NCBI GenBank assembly: GCA_002279935.1
Contig: NCCZ01000015.1
Coordinates: forward strand, 1-64,000
Direction: 5' to 3'
Length of the DNA: 64,000 nucleotides
Origin: Hyphomicrobium sp. 12-62-95
GTDB lineage: Bacteria; Pseudomonadota; Alphaproteobacteria; Rhizobiales; Hyphomicrobiaceae
Within the stretch, counting starts at the first letter, position 1. Every line of letters begins with the position of its first letter. The notes beneath the pieces are model-generated. The model was given only the letters and a program-made list of their open reading frames with translations. It did no database searches and had not been told where the DNA came from. Shown piece after piece: positions 9,121 to 18,393 of this stretch. A program made the translations under genes and the position numbers.

Positions 9121-10826
9121 TGCGCTGCGACACCCTCCCGCGTGCGAGCCTCGCGCTCGCAGCCGTTGCGCTTTCATCAGTGAGTGCACACGCCGACGCC
9201 ATCAGCGTCTCTGGCAAATCCGATCTCAACATCGAAGCCATCGCGATGTTCTTGCTTTTCGTCATCGCGACACTTGGAATCACCAAGTGGGCCGCGGGGC
9301 GAACGAAGTCGGCCTCCGATTTTTACGCCGCCGGTGGCGGTATCACGGGCTTCCAGAACGGCCTCGCCATCGCGGGCGACTATATGTCGGCCGCCTCGTT
9401 CCTTGGCATTTCGGCGCTCGTGTTCGCCAACGGCTACGACGGCTTGATCTACTCCGTCGGCTGGCTGGTTGGGTGGCCGATTGTCTTGTTCCTGATTGCC
9501 GAACGTTTGCGCAACCTCGGCAAATACACCTTCGCCGACGTGGCCGCCTTCCGCTTCCAAGCAACGCCCATCCGCATCCTATCTGCCGTCGGCACACTGG
9601 TGGTCGTCGCCTTCTATCTCATCGCCCAGATGGTCGGCGCCGGCAAACTCATCGAAACGCTATTCGGCCTCGATTACCTCTACGCCGTCATCCTCGTCGG
9701 CCTCCTGATGATTGTTTATGTCGCGTTCGGTGGCATGGTCGCCACCACATGGGTGCAGATCATCAAAGCCTGTCTTCTGCTCGGCGGTGCCACCTTCATG
9801 GCCCTCATGGTGCTCGCCAAATTCAACTTCTCACCCGAAGCCATGTTCCAGCGCGCCACAGAAATTCATCCCAACGGCAGCTCGATCATGGAGCCCGGCG
9901 CCTTGGTCAAGGATCCCATCTCCACCATTTCGCTCGGCCTCGCGCTCATGTTCGGCACTGCCGGCCTGCCGCACATTCTCATGCGCTTCTTCACGGTGTC
10001 GGACGCCAAGGCTGCGCGCAAGTCGGTGTTCTACGCCACCGGCTTCATCGGCTATTTCTACATCCTCACCTTCATCATCGGCTTCGGCGCCATTACGCTC
10101 CTTCTTCAAGACCCGGCCTACTTCAAACCAGGTGCGGTGCCGGGACCCAACGGCAGCTTCTCCCCCGCCGATATGATCGGTTCGGGCAATATGTCGGCCG
10201 TGCATTTGTCGAACGCCTTGGGCGGATCTCTGTTCCTCGGCTTCATCTCCGCCGTCGCCTTCGCCACCATCCTGGCCGTCGTCGCCGGCTTAACGCTGGC
10301 CGGCGCCACCGCCGTCAGTCACGACCTTTACGCATCCGTCATCGCCCGCGGCCGCGCCAACGAGTATCATGAGGTGCGGCTGTCCAAGATGGCGGCCGTC
10401 GCCATCGGCCTCTTGGCGATTTTTCTTGGCTACGTCTTTGAGAAGCAAAACGTTGCCTTCATGGTCGGCCTCGCTTTTGCCATCGCCGCCAGTTGCAACT
10501 TCCCCGTCCTCGCCATGAGCATCTTTTGGAAAGGAACCACGACGCGCGGCGCTTTGATCGGAGGCTTCCTCGGCTTGCTCAGCGCCACGCTCATGGTGAT
10601 CGTCAGCCCGCAAGTTTGGGAGACCACGCTCGGCTACCCCAAGGGATCGGCACTTTTCCCCTACGACAACCCCGCGCTGTTCTCCATGACCATCGCCTTC
10701 GCCGGAATCTGGCTCTTCTCCATCACCGATCGCAGCCGTACGGCCGACGGCGAGCGGGCCGCGTTTGACGCCCAATACGTCCGCTCCGAAACCGGAATAG
10801 GCGCATCCGGTGCTGCTGCGCACTGA
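9117..10826 (+). CDS. actP: ActP-like monocarboxylate:cation symporter
   Basis: A 569-residue member of the sodium:solute symporter family. A cleavable-looking signal segment (residues 1-24) comes first, as in E. coli ActP. About 13 helices follow, with typical segments [36 protein letters not shown] and [14 protein letters not shown]. It likely imports acetate or another short monocarboxylate (glycolate, lactate or pyruvate); the substrate cannot be fixed from sequence. The start is ATG 9117, overlapping the DUF485 stop; a second ATG follows at 9120. The frame is open well upstream, but that part is the shadow of DUF485. The small gene that follows is in the same orientation, 16 bases on. 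Confidence 0.88.
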   Translation: MMRCDTLPRASLALAAVALSSVSAHADAISVSGKSDLNIEAIAMFLLFVIATLGITKWAAGRTKSASDFYAAGGGITGFQNGLAIAGDYMSAASFLGISALVFANGYDGLIYSVGWLVGWPIVLFLIAERLRNLGKYTFADVAAFRFQATPIRILSAVGTLVVVAFYLIAQMVGAGKLIETLFGLDYLYAVILVGLLMIVYVAFGGMVATTWVQIIKACLLLGGATFMALMVLAKFNFSPEAMFQRATEIHPNGSSIMEPGALVKDPISTISLGLALMFGTAGLPHILMRFFTVSDAKAARKSVFYATGFIGYFYILTFIIGFGAITLLLQDPAYFKPGAVPGPNGSFSPADMIGSGNMSAVHLSNALGGSLFLGFISAVAFATILAVVAGLTLAGATAVSHDLYASVIARGRANEYHEVRLSKMAAVAIGLLAIFLGYVFEKQNVAFMVGLAFAIAASCNFPVLAMSIFWKGTTTRGALIGGFLGLLSATLMVIVSPQVWETTLGYPKGSALFPYDNPALFSMTIAFAGIWLFSITDRSRTADGERAAFDAQYVRSETGIGASGAAAH

Positions 10827-10842
10827 ATGATCGGAGTTCGGG

Positions 10843-11160
10843 ATGAGCAATACCGAATACACCCTTGTTTTCGGCTTGGGACCGAAGGCAAACGGTTCGC
10901 CGAACACCGACGTCGACATTGCCATCGCCATCGCGGCAATCGAGGACGCATCCTTACAACTTTGCGGCGGCTTCACCCTGCACCGCGGCAAAGGCGGCTG
11001 GATGGATCCCAACAACAAAATCGTAAAGGAAGACGTCGCCATTCTGATGGTCTCCGGAAGCTTAGAGAACATCCAGAAGATCGCCGCCATCGGTAAGGGG
11101 CTTCTGGGCCCAACCGCCGTCTATGTCAAAAAGCCAGACGGCAGCACAAGTCTCCTCTGA
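10843..11160 (+). CDS. small conserved-looking protein downstream of actP, unknown
   Basis: A 105-residue soluble protein with no signal peptide or membrane helix. GGAG sits 6 bases before the ATG. The pattern of alternating strands and two amphipathic helices (YTLVFGLGPKA; DVDIAIAIAAIE; GGFTLHRGKGGWMD; EDVAILMVSG; ENIQKIAAIGKGLL) suggests a compact alpha/beta, perhaps ferredoxin-like, fold. It is faintly reminiscent of DUF3574, but I cannot assign it. Its position 16 bases after actP suggests one transcription unit and a role linked to the symporter's substrate, or regulation of uptake. Confidence 0.7.
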   Translation: MSNTEYTLVFGLGPKANGSPNTDVDIAIAIAAIEDASLQLCGGFTLHRGKGGWMDPNNKIVKEDVAILMVSGSLENIQKIAAIGKGLLGPTAVYVKKPDGSTSLL

Positions 11161-11174
11161 CCCTTAAACAGGTC

Positions 11175-12827
11175 TCAGAACTTGCGCCGGACTTCGGTTC
11201 GGATGCCGAAGTTATCCTCCACACCTTGCTGGATCTGATACGTCGCATCGGCGCGGAACAGCCACGCATGATCAATCGGGATCTGATAGCGCATACCAAG
11301 CGCGTACTGCGCCTCTTGCGTTCCAATCCCGTCGTTTTCGAACGGCTGCACCATTGCCAATTCGAACACGATCTGCTGATCGAGATTGAATAGATACTGC
11401 AGACCAATCGCCCCGCCGAAGGTATTCGAACCGGTGTCGTCGAGCTTCGGATAGCCGGTCAACGCATCCGTCTCGAAATTGATCCCGACATTCTTCAAGA
11501 TGCCGGCATTGAATCCATCGACAAGCGGTTGCGGATTGCCGAAGCCGACAAAGAAATTGCCGTACGGCAGCAGCGTACTCGGCAGGCTCGTGACCAGACT
11601 GTTTTCAGAGATAATCGCGACGCCATCACTATTTCCGTCCGGATCGTCGCCGAAGTTGGCAAAGACCCGAGTCGAATTCGAAAGCGTGTTCATGTAGCGC
11701 CGGGTATAGGCCGCGGTGAGGAAGTGCGTGGTGCCATCCTGCGCGCCTTGCCCATCGATCACGCCATAGCCGGTTTCGATGTAGCCGTCGAACGCATCAA
11801 TGAAGGCGGTCACGCCGTAAAGATTGCCGAGATGGTTGTTCGCGCCGTTGAGACCAAGAATGCCCGGATTGTCGACGTCATCAAACGCAGCAAAGAACGT
11901 GATGTCGAAATTCGATAGCCCCAGAGCGGCGGAATTCTTCGCCGGCAGGCTGAAGGCGCCGCCGAGGATCGCATCGTTCGCCCAGATGCCATTTTGTAAA
12001 AACAGCGGGAACAGACCCACCGTAAACGGCAGATCGTAACTCTGCTCCTGTCCGGTGAAGCCCGTCATGATCGATCCCAGATCACCTTCGAAGAAGAGCG
12101 TCTGCGGTTCGGCATCGAACTCTTCCGTGAAGTCCCGGTCACCGTCCCGGCCGCCAAACTCATAGCGCGTGAATTGGTTGTCCTTCGTAATCGGCGTGAA
12201 GAAGGCATGGATGCGTTCAGTGCCGGTGATCTTCAAATCGACGTCGAGGTTCAAACGGGTCGCGATCTGCGCAATGTCTTTGCCATTGTTCCGGTTGTAG
12301 GCCACAGCCGTCCGCCAATCGCCATAGACGGCGAGGCCAGGAAGCAACGGGTTCTTCTCGCCGAGCAGCGTCCCACTCGGTTCAAACATGCCGGACGTGT
12401 ACTGCTGACGCCCAATCTCGATCGGCGGACGCGGCGGATCGACGGCAAATTTCCCGCCGTAAATCTCCACCTGTTCCTCGTGAGCATACTGCGATAGATA
12501 GCTCGGATCAGGTCGAAAGAGGTCGTTCTTCCCGGAAGCGGAGTTACGCTTTCGCTCCGCCGCATCCTTCGGCTTTTTCACCACCTTGGTGGCGGAAGAG
12601 GCCGGATCGTCCTCCACCTCCGTCTCATCCTCCTCTTGCACCATCGCGGTTTCTCGAAGGACCTCAGTGGTAGCCCCGCCCTTGCGCGCTTCGCTGGCCC
12701 CTTCCGCCGTCGCCACCTGCTCCAGCGGGTCGGCCGCGACAGCTGGCACACCCAACAGCGCTGCAAAAAGCGCCGGAGCGGTCGTTTTCCACAAATGGCG
12801 TCGATAGGCATGTATGCGGCAGATCAT
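11175..12827 (-). CDS. outer-membrane beta-barrel protein in the multiheme cluster
   Basis: A 550-residue exported protein. The signal peptide ends near residue 31 (VPAVAADP). A charged, low-complexity Glu/Lys linker (about 35-100) is followed by some 400 residues of alternating amphipathic strands rich in Tyr, Phe, Asn and Gly. It ends in RRKF, with the C-terminal Phe recognised by the barrel assembly machinery. It lies 71 bases downstream of the pentaheme cytochrome gene on the same strand, with GGAG 8 bases before its ATG. It could be the outer-membrane partner of the periplasmic cytochromes, or a general porin; no heme motif is present in it. Resemblance to MtrB/PioB porins is by arrangement only. 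Confidence 0.7.
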   Translation of the reverse strand: MICRIHAYRRHLWKTTAPALFAALLGVPAVAADPLEQVATAEGASEARKGGATTEVLRETAMVQEEDETEVEDDPASSATKVVKKPKDAAERKRNSASGKNDLFRPDPSYLSQYAHEEQVEIYGGKFAVDPPRPPIEIGRQQYTSGMFEPSGTLLGEKNPLLPGLAVYGDWRTAVAYNRNNGKDIAQIATRLNLDVDLKITGTERIHAFFTPITKDNQFTRYEFGGRDGDRDFTEEFDAEPQTLFFEGDLGSIMTGFTGQEQSYDLPFTVGLFPLFLQNGIWANDAILGGAFSLPAKNSAALGLSNFDITFFAAFDDVDNPGILGLNGANNHLGNLYGVTAFIDAFDGYIETGYGVIDGQGAQDGTTHFLTAAYTRRYMNTLSNSTRVFANFGDDPDGNSDGVAIISENSLVTSLPSTLLPYGNFFVGFGNPQPLVDGFNAGILKNVGINFETDALTGYPKLDDTGSNTFGGAIGLQYLFNLDQQIVFELAMVQPFENDGIGTQEAQYALGMRYQIPIDHAWLFRADATYQIQQGVEDNFGIRTEVRRKF

Positions 12828-12898
12828 GTGAATGCTCCACGTCGCGGCTTCAACGGTGGACCCTCGCGGTCCGCAGCGGTTGACTTGCGTTGCCGCCG

Positions 12899-14731
12899 TC
12901 AGTCCTTCACGTCGACATCGACGGCGAAGGCGTGGAAATTCATGACCCTCTCATTCATGCTCTGCTCCATCTCCTTCGTGGCGGTCACGAACCGCATGAA
13001 GTAGATCGGCTGAGCGCGGCTCCGCATTCGGAAGGCGAGCTGATATTTTCCCGGCTTCGTAATCAGATGGCCCGGAACTTGATACTTGGCCACCTTCTCC
13101 CCCAGCGGCGTCAACGAGCGGGCCTCCATGCGCACCAGCGGCGGATGGTTCAGAACCGTCGTCGGCACGCCCGGTGGCCGCAGATGCGGCAGCGGGTCGA
13201 TATCGAAGTTCACCGGGAGATACATTTCCCGCTCGGTTCCCTTGACGTTGGTCGTCAGGAATTTCGTCTGGAAGTGGATGAGCTGCTGATCGGTGGCGAT
13301 GCGCCCGGCCGCAACATCGAGGCTGTGCAAATCAGCAATGTCGCCGTTGCTGTCGACATACCCCGACTCCCACACATTCTGACCGTCGGGATCGACAAGC
13401 GCGACGTTCACCCATAGCTGCGGCTGCGCACCCAGCGACCCAGACGGCAAGTTATGGCCCGAGTTCGTGTTTTTCACCCGGTAGCTGAAAGCCAGATCGG
13501 ACCCAACCTTGGGCTTGCCCGTGATGAACGGTCCATCCACATGCGTTCCGTTCTCCAGCACCTCGTGGCGCAACCGGTCGCGCTCATCAAGCTTCTTCAA
13601 ATTCTCATCGATGATGGTTCGCGCGTCTTCCCGGTCGAGCGCATCGGCCCACCGCTTTGGAAATTTCACCTTGATCTTGCCAGCGGCGACCTTGTCCTCG
13701 AAATCAATCGTTCCCCAACCCGCGCGCCAATCGAACAGCAGCCAGTCTTCGATGCTGATAGCCATGCCCTTCTTGCTGTGTGGGAAAATGCCAGGATGCG
13801 CGATCGAATAGCCCGGACCGATGAAGCTGTGGTTGGCGTGGCGCCGCCCCGGATTGATTTCCTTGCCACCCACGATCGCCGTCGGCGCGGTGTCGTACCC
13901 CTTCGGCTTGCCCGGAACCTTGCCCATATGGCAGTCCTGGCACGACACACCCGCCTTCCGCGCCGGGCTGTCGCGGTACTGATCCCACACAACCTCGAGC
14001 TTGATCCCAAGATTGACGGCCACTTGATGGCAGCTCACGCAGAACTCTGACTTGGTGATCTGATCGTTGGTGATCATCCCCGCATGAATCTGATTGCCAC
14101 GGTCTTTCTCGCTCGTCGCGACGGTGTAAGTCTCTTTGTTCTTGATCACGTCCTGGATAACGCTCTTCTCGCCGCTGCCATAGACCGGCTCAAAGATCTT
14201 GCCGGGCTCCACCCGGCGCTCTCCATTCACCTTGCCATACTGCTCTTTCACGCGGTGGCATGTGATACACGTGACCCCCTCCCGCGAGATCTGGCTCCGC
14301 TTCCAAAGTGGCGTCTCGCGGCTTTCGCCCATCTGCGTGCCCACCTGCTGATGGCACCGCACGCAAAATGTCCCAACCGTCCCTTTGGTCAGTTCCTGAA
14401 ATTTCTGCTCGAACTTATGAAACATGGGCGAGATCGACGCGTACGCATGCTGCGACGACGACCATTCCTCATAAATCTGCTTGTGGCACTCCCCGCACTG
14501 CGCGGCCGTCGGATAGAGCGACAAGTCCGCCCCCGCGCCGCCATGCCCCGGCGGCAACGCCGCGCCCGGCGCCTGTTCGCTTCCTGCCGCCTCCTCATAA
14601 CTCTTGGCAATCGGCTCACCCGCAGCCGGTGTGCTCTGCTGTGCCGAACCAGGCTCCACGAAGGCTAAGAAGAAAAAACAAGCAGCCACGCCGCCGATCA
14701 ACCACGTGCATGCAGTTCGCGAAATCGCCAT
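12899..14731 (-). CDS. pentaheme c-type cytochrome (c554-like)
   Basis: A 610-residue exported cytochrome. A signal peptide (about 1-30) is followed by an Ala/Pro-rich linker and five CxxCH motifs: CGECH, CVRCH, CITCH, CVSCH and CQDCH. All lie in the N-terminal half. The spacing and the intervening HAYASISPMFHKF and HANHSF histidines (likely distal ligands) resemble the cytochrome c554 family. The C-terminal 250 residues form a beta-rich domain (KNTNSGHNLPSG, WVNVALVDPDG) without hemes. The ATG at 14731 has GGGGGA 7 bases before it, better than the upstream ATG at 14746. It is first in a two-gene unit with the barrel gene and divergent from the reductase-cytochrome operon. Confidence 0.88.
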   Translation of the reverse strand: MAISRTACTWLIGGVAACFFFLAFVEPGSAQQSTPAAGEPIAKSYEEAAGSEQAPGAALPPGHGGAGADLSLYPTAAQCGECHKQIYEEWSSSQHAYASISPMFHKFEQKFQELTKGTVGTFCVRCHQQVGTQMGESRETPLWKRSQISREGVTCITCHRVKEQYGKVNGERRVEPGKIFEPVYGSGEKSVIQDVIKNKETYTVATSEKDRGNQIHAGMITNDQITKSEFCVSCHQVAVNLGIKLEVVWDQYRDSPARKAGVSCQDCHMGKVPGKPKGYDTAPTAIVGGKEINPGRRHANHSFIGPGYSIAHPGIFPHSKKGMAISIEDWLLFDWRAGWGTIDFEDKVAAGKIKVKFPKRWADALDREDARTIIDENLKKLDERDRLRHEVLENGTHVDGPFITGKPKVGSDLAFSYRVKNTNSGHNLPSGSLGAQPQLWVNVALVDPDGQNVWESGYVDSNGDIADLHSLDVAAGRIATDQQLIHFQTKFLTTNVKGTEREMYLPVNFDIDPLPHLRPPGVPTTVLNHPPLVRMEARSLTPLGEKVAKYQVPGHLITKPGKYQLAFRMRSRAQPIYFMRFVTATKEMEQSMNERVMNFHAFAVDVDVKD

Positions 14732-15329
14732 ACCCTGATCCCCCATGCGTTCGGGCAGTTCGGATTGCGCATTTCCCCCGCGAAATGGCGCCCGGCGTTC
14801 CGCTTACGCATCAGACCGGACCAGGATGTGGCTAGGAGCGAAAAACGGCAGCGATATGGCTAATTGAAAGTCAGAAAAGTAATAAGGGAGAGAGGGAATA
14901 AAACAGATTTCGACACCACCAGATCAACATCGGATCGCAAGCCGCTAAATACACAAACACGGAACAATCCGCAGACCGCTCACAAACACCAATAAAATCG
15001 CGCAGAAACGCTCGTGGATAGCGCTCAGAAGAATGAGCGCGAACATATGCACAATCATAAAATGCGCCCACATTTGCTCAAACCGAACGCATGCGCATGG
15101 CGTACGCCAAGCCATCAAAGCGCCATCGTCCGTGACGATAGACGAAACAATGATTGCGCAATTGAGGTGATAACAATTGAAATATCAATTCTGGATTAAC
15201 TACACAAATCCAAGCACGCAACAGGCGCTTGAGCCCCAGCATCTCCACACGAGAGAGCTTTTGATTGCGCATAACCGCGTTGATTGACGGCGGCGCACCC
15301 GGCAACTTGAAATGCTCTAGGAATGGAAA
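14732..15329. promoter_or_regulatory. 598-base divergent control region of the cytochrome cluster
   Basis: An AT-richer gap between the pentaheme gene (minus) and the ferredoxin-reductase gene (plus), with no supportable gene inside. It holds a 16-base inverted repeat with AATTGA/TCAATT arms and a 4-base spacer at 15175-15190. A 10-base direct repeat TGATTGCGCA occurs at 15151-15160 and 15262-15271. These are candidate regulator sites for both arms of the cluster. The inverted repeat is not an FNR box because its half-sites are two bases too close. Confidence 0.5.
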
Positions 15330-16433
15330 ATGGCAGGCAGATACCAGATTAGCGTGAACGGCATCGCTTTCACGGCACGACACGGCGAAAAGCTACTCGA
15401 CGCAGCCCTCACAAACGGCATCGATCTTCCCCATGATTGTCGCGCCGGCCACTGCGGCGCCTGCTGCGTGCGCTTGGTCGCAGGCCACGTGCAAGGCGGC
15501 GAAGGAACTGAACTAGGCATATTCCATGCCTGCCAATGCCGCATCGCAGGCGACGCTGTCTTAGAATCCGGGCAGACGCCCAGCGTCCGCTCAGTCGACG
15601 GCGTGTTGAGCTCCCTGCGCCCGCTCTCCCCCGAGGTCATGGAAGCCGGCATCATACCCACACGCGCTCTGCCCTTTCTCGCGGGCCAATATTTGAAGCT
15701 GCGGTTCGATGGCTATCCCGCCCGGCCCTACAGCCCCACCCACCCAATCAGCGGCCAGCCAAACGGACGCACGATCTATTTTCACGTTCGCCGCATGGAG
15801 AATGGCCGCATCAGCGGATCTCTTGGCCATCGCATCAAGCCCGGCCATCGCGTCACGCTGAGTGGCCCCTATGGCTCCGCTCATTTCCGGCCCAGCCACG
15901 CGGGACGCCTGATCCTCGTCGCCACCAACACCGGCTTTGCTCCCATCTGGTCCATCGCGGTGGCGGCCCTGCGCGAAAATCCGCAGCGAAGCATCATGAT
16001 CATCGCTGGTGGCCGCACGCTGCAATCGCTCTACATGGGCCCCGCGCTCGCACAACTGGCCCGCTTTCCTAATGTGCTCATCGTCCCCGTCTGCAGCCGC
16101 GCACAAAATCTTCCACCCCCTGTCATGCCCGGCCGCCCTACGGACTACCTGCCTGTGATGCTTCCGTCCGATGTCCTCTTCGCCTGCGGCGCCGAGGAGA
16201 TGGTGGCAGCCATAAAGGCGATCGCAGCCAGCGCGGGCGCAGTCTGTTACGCCGACCCCTTCCTGCCCGCGACCGACGACATCGTGCCCGATGGCATCTT
16301 CTCACGCGCCAGAGGCTGGCTCAACTTACCAATAATGCGGCCAAGCCGTTCGCCACCACGCGAGCGTCATGAGCCACACATGGCGCCAAGGCAGAGTGCT
16401 GACACGCATCCCCAACAGCGCCTTGGCATCTGA
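15330..16433 (+). CDS. 2Fe-2S ferredoxin / FAD / NAD(P)H oxidoreductase
   Basis: A 367-residue cytosolic electron-transfer protein. A plant-type ferredoxin domain (1-95) has the cluster motif DCRAGHCGACC, with the last ligand in the HACQC segment. An FNR-type domain follows, with the flavin motif RPYSPTHP (near 130) and the nicotinamide motif LVATNTGFAP (near 195). This is the layout of reductase components of oxygenases and of CDP-dideoxy-sugar-type reductases. No oxygenase is encoded nearby. It starts the plus-strand cytochrome operon, ending 7 bases before the tetraheme gene. It may pass electrons between NAD(P)H and the membrane chain (inference). The C-terminal 40 residues are Arg/Pro/His-rich and unlike the family. 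Confidence 0.82.
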   Translation: MAGRYQISVNGIAFTARHGEKLLDAALTNGIDLPHDCRAGHCGACCVRLVAGHVQGGEGTELGIFHACQCRIAGDAVLESGQTPSVRSVDGVLSSLRPLSPEVMEAGIIPTRALPFLAGQYLKLRFDGYPARPYSPTHPISGQPNGRTIYFHVRRMENGRISGSLGHRIKPGHRVTLSGPYGSAHFRPSHAGRLILVATNTGFAPIWSIAVAALRENPQRSIMIIAGGRTLQSLYMGPALAQLARFPNVLIVPVCSRAQNLPPPVMPGRPTDYLPVMLPSDVLFACGAEEMVAAIKAIAASAGAVCYADPFLPATDDIVPDGIFSRARGWLNLPIMRPSRSPPRERHEPHMAPRQSADTHPQQRLGI

Positions 16434-16440
16434 AGCACAC

Positions 16441-17472
16441 ATGACGCCGTATCCCACCACGCTTCTGGCTATTTCAATCTCCCTGGTTGGGGCCGTCACA
16501 GCGTTCGGGAGTACTTCCGTCGCGGCCGATGCTCCCGATCCCGCCAAGGTTTCGGGCCCCAACGCCTGCGCGGAATGCCACAAGCAGGAAGTCGAATCCT
16601 GGAAGGGCAGCCATCACTACAAGACCTTCCGCGACATGCCGCGCAACGAAGAAGCCAAGGTGATCGCCGATCGCATGGGCGTTCGCCGCATCAAGGTGGA
16701 AAGCCTGTGCCTGGGATGTCATTTCACCGTGCAAGCGAAAGACAATCGGCCCGAGCCCATTGCGGGTATTTCCTGCGAATCCTGTCACAGCGCCAGTCAG
16801 GATTGGGTCAAGGTTCACAGCGGCTACAGCGGCAAAACCGCGGCCACAGAAAGCAAGGCCGAGGAAGCCGCCCGCTGGAAGCTCGCCGAATCCAAAGGCA
16901 TGATTCGTCCCGCATCGCTCTATCGCCTGGCGAAGAACTGCTACAGCTGCCACGTTGTGCCAAACGAAGACCTCGTCAACACCGGCGGCCACAAGGCCGG
17001 CAGCCCCTTCGAGCTCGTCTCCTGGTCTCAAGGAGAAGTGCGGCACAACACGTGGAATTCCAAGGGCAAGGAAAACGTGGCCGCAAGCCCCGCCCGTAAG
17101 CGCATGCTTTATCTCATCGGCCTCGGCGTCGAGTTAGAAACGGCCCTGCGCGCCGTCGGCAAGGCCACCGTGCGCAAACCCTATGCATTTCTCATGGCCC
17201 AGCGCGTCGACAGGGCGCGCAAGCAGATGGCTGCAGCGGCCAAAGCAGCACCCGATGTGCCGGAAATCGAAAAAATCGTCGAACTCGCCCATTCGGCCGG
17301 ACTGAAACTCAACAACAACCGTTCTCTCACTGCGGCCGCGGACGGCGTCCAGGCACTTTTGGAGAAGATCAGCACATCCTACGACGGCAGCACCTTGACC
17401 GGGCTCGATGCCCTCGTACCGGCAGCAGCCGCCTACAAAGGCACGGCCCGGGCGGCCGCCGCAGTCAACTGA
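16441..17472 (+). CDS. tetraheme c-type cytochrome (c554 family)
   Basis: A 343-residue periplasmic cytochrome. After the signal peptide (ending near residue 28, STSVAADA) come CAECH, CLGCH, CESCH and CYSCH, with SHHYKTFRDMP after the first and an isolated His (HKAGSPFELVSW) after the last. Number and order fit the tetraheme cytochrome c554 family. The last 120 residues are helical, Ala/Lys-rich and heme-free. ATG 16441 is preferred because it begins the signal peptide and follows the reductase stop by 7 bases; the longer frame from 16369 overlaps the upstream gene. It probably shuttles electrons in the periplasm between the membrane-bound components of this operon. Confidence 0.88.
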   Translation: MTPYPTTLLAISISLVGAVTAFGSTSVAADAPDPAKVSGPNACAECHKQEVESWKGSHHYKTFRDMPRNEEAKVIADRMGVRRIKVESLCLGCHFTVQAKDNRPEPIAGISCESCHSASQDWVKVHSGYSGKTAATESKAEEAARWKLAESKGMIRPASLYRLAKNCYSCHVVPNEDLVNTGGHKAGSPFELVSWSQGEVRHNTWNSKGKENVAASPARKRMLYLIGLGVELETALRAVGKATVRKPYAFLMAQRVDRARKQMAAAAKAAPDVPEIEKIVELAHSAGLKLNNNRSLTAAADGVQALLEKISTSYDGSTLTGLDALVPAAAAYKGTARAAAAVN

Positions 17473-17490
17473 TCCACTGAGTAAAGAGGT

Positions 17491-18393
17491 GTGCGATTGG
17501 CGGTGCGGCGCACGATGGGAAGCCCGGCAATCGGCGGCGTGAGGCTATCGGGCCTCGGCGTCAAGCCACTCGCACAAGCGGCGCTGATAGCGGGATTATC
17601 GGTCGCGCTCTTCGCCGCCGTCTGGCTCTACGGCGCCGGACTGCGCGACGCACGCTATCTCGATGGCTGGCTGCTCGCGTCGGGAATGATCCTGCAGATC
17701 TATTTCCACGTCGCTCTCAAGACCACTCGTCTGTCTCCAAAGGCGGTCGCGCGCTGGCGGGCCCTCCACATTCTCCTTGGCTATGTCCTGATCGCGGCCT
17801 TCCTGTCCCACGCCAACTTTTCTCTTCCCGATACCGGCATGGAATGGGCCCTATGGCTTGGCTTCTTCCTCGTCGCCGCTAGCGGCGTCTTCGGCACCTA
17901 CCTATCCTGGTCGCTGAAATTGCGGCATAGCATCACCACCGGTTTCAACTTCGATCGCATCCCAACCCGCCGGGAGGAAATCGCCAAAGAGGTCTATACC
18001 GCAGTCACACAGGACGCCGCGCCGTCCCAAGACATCCCCCTTCCCGACCTGCCGTACGATGTCTGGATTCTCGATCTCTACGCCAATCACCTGCGCGATT
18101 TCCTGCAAGCGCCCCGCCATTTCACGGCGCATCTTCTAGGCACCCATAACCCCGGCCAGCGGCTCATCGACGAAATTGAGACGCTTTCACGCTTTGTCGA
18201 TCCCAGCCGGCAAGAGAAGCTCGCGGCCATCAAGAGTCTGGTGATCGAAAAAGACGGCCTCGACTTCGCCCGCGTCCATCTTCTGCTCACCAGAGGCTGG
18301 CTGTTTGTCCATGTGCCGGTGACCTACGCCCTGATCGTCATATCGGTGCTCCACGTCATAGTCGTGTACGCCTATTCGTCCGGAGCGTGGTGA
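17491..18393 (+). CDS. five-helix membrane protein, probable b-type heme quinone-interacting subunit
   Basis: Up to 300 residues. Hydrophobic helices lie about 26-48, 57-76, 90-108, 117-138 and 268-295, with a cytoplasmic or periplasmic segment of about 130 residues between helices 4 and 5. Histidines sit within or next to helices (H73, H93, H107, H274, H288), as expected for a b-heme protein passing electrons from or to quinone. I know no exact family for it. The first start is GTG 17491, but AAAGAGG at 17483-17489 is only 1 base from it. TTG 17497 is 7 bases away and looks better placed. Its stop overlaps the decaheme ATG (TGATG), so the two are coupled and probably form one complex. Confidence 0.7.
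   Translation: MRLAVRRTMGSPAIGGVRLSGLGVKPLAQAALIAGLSVALFAAVWLYGAGLRDARYLDGWLLASGMILQIYFHVALKTTRLSPKAVARWRALHILLGYVLIAAFLSHANFSLPDTGMEWALWLGFFLVAASGVFGTYLSWSLKLRHSITTGFNFDRIPTRREEIAKEVYTAVTQDAAPSQDIPLPDLPYDVWILDLYANHLRDFLQAPRHFTAHLLGTHNPGQRLIDEIETLSRFVDPSRQEKLAAIKSLVIEKDGLDFARVHLLLTRGWLFVHVPVTYALIVISVLHVIVVYAYSSGAW

Noticed and set aside
15175..15190. Possible FNR/FixK box in the cytochrome control region
   Set aside because: The TTGA and TCAA half-sites are separated by 4 bases, whereas FNR-type sites need 6.
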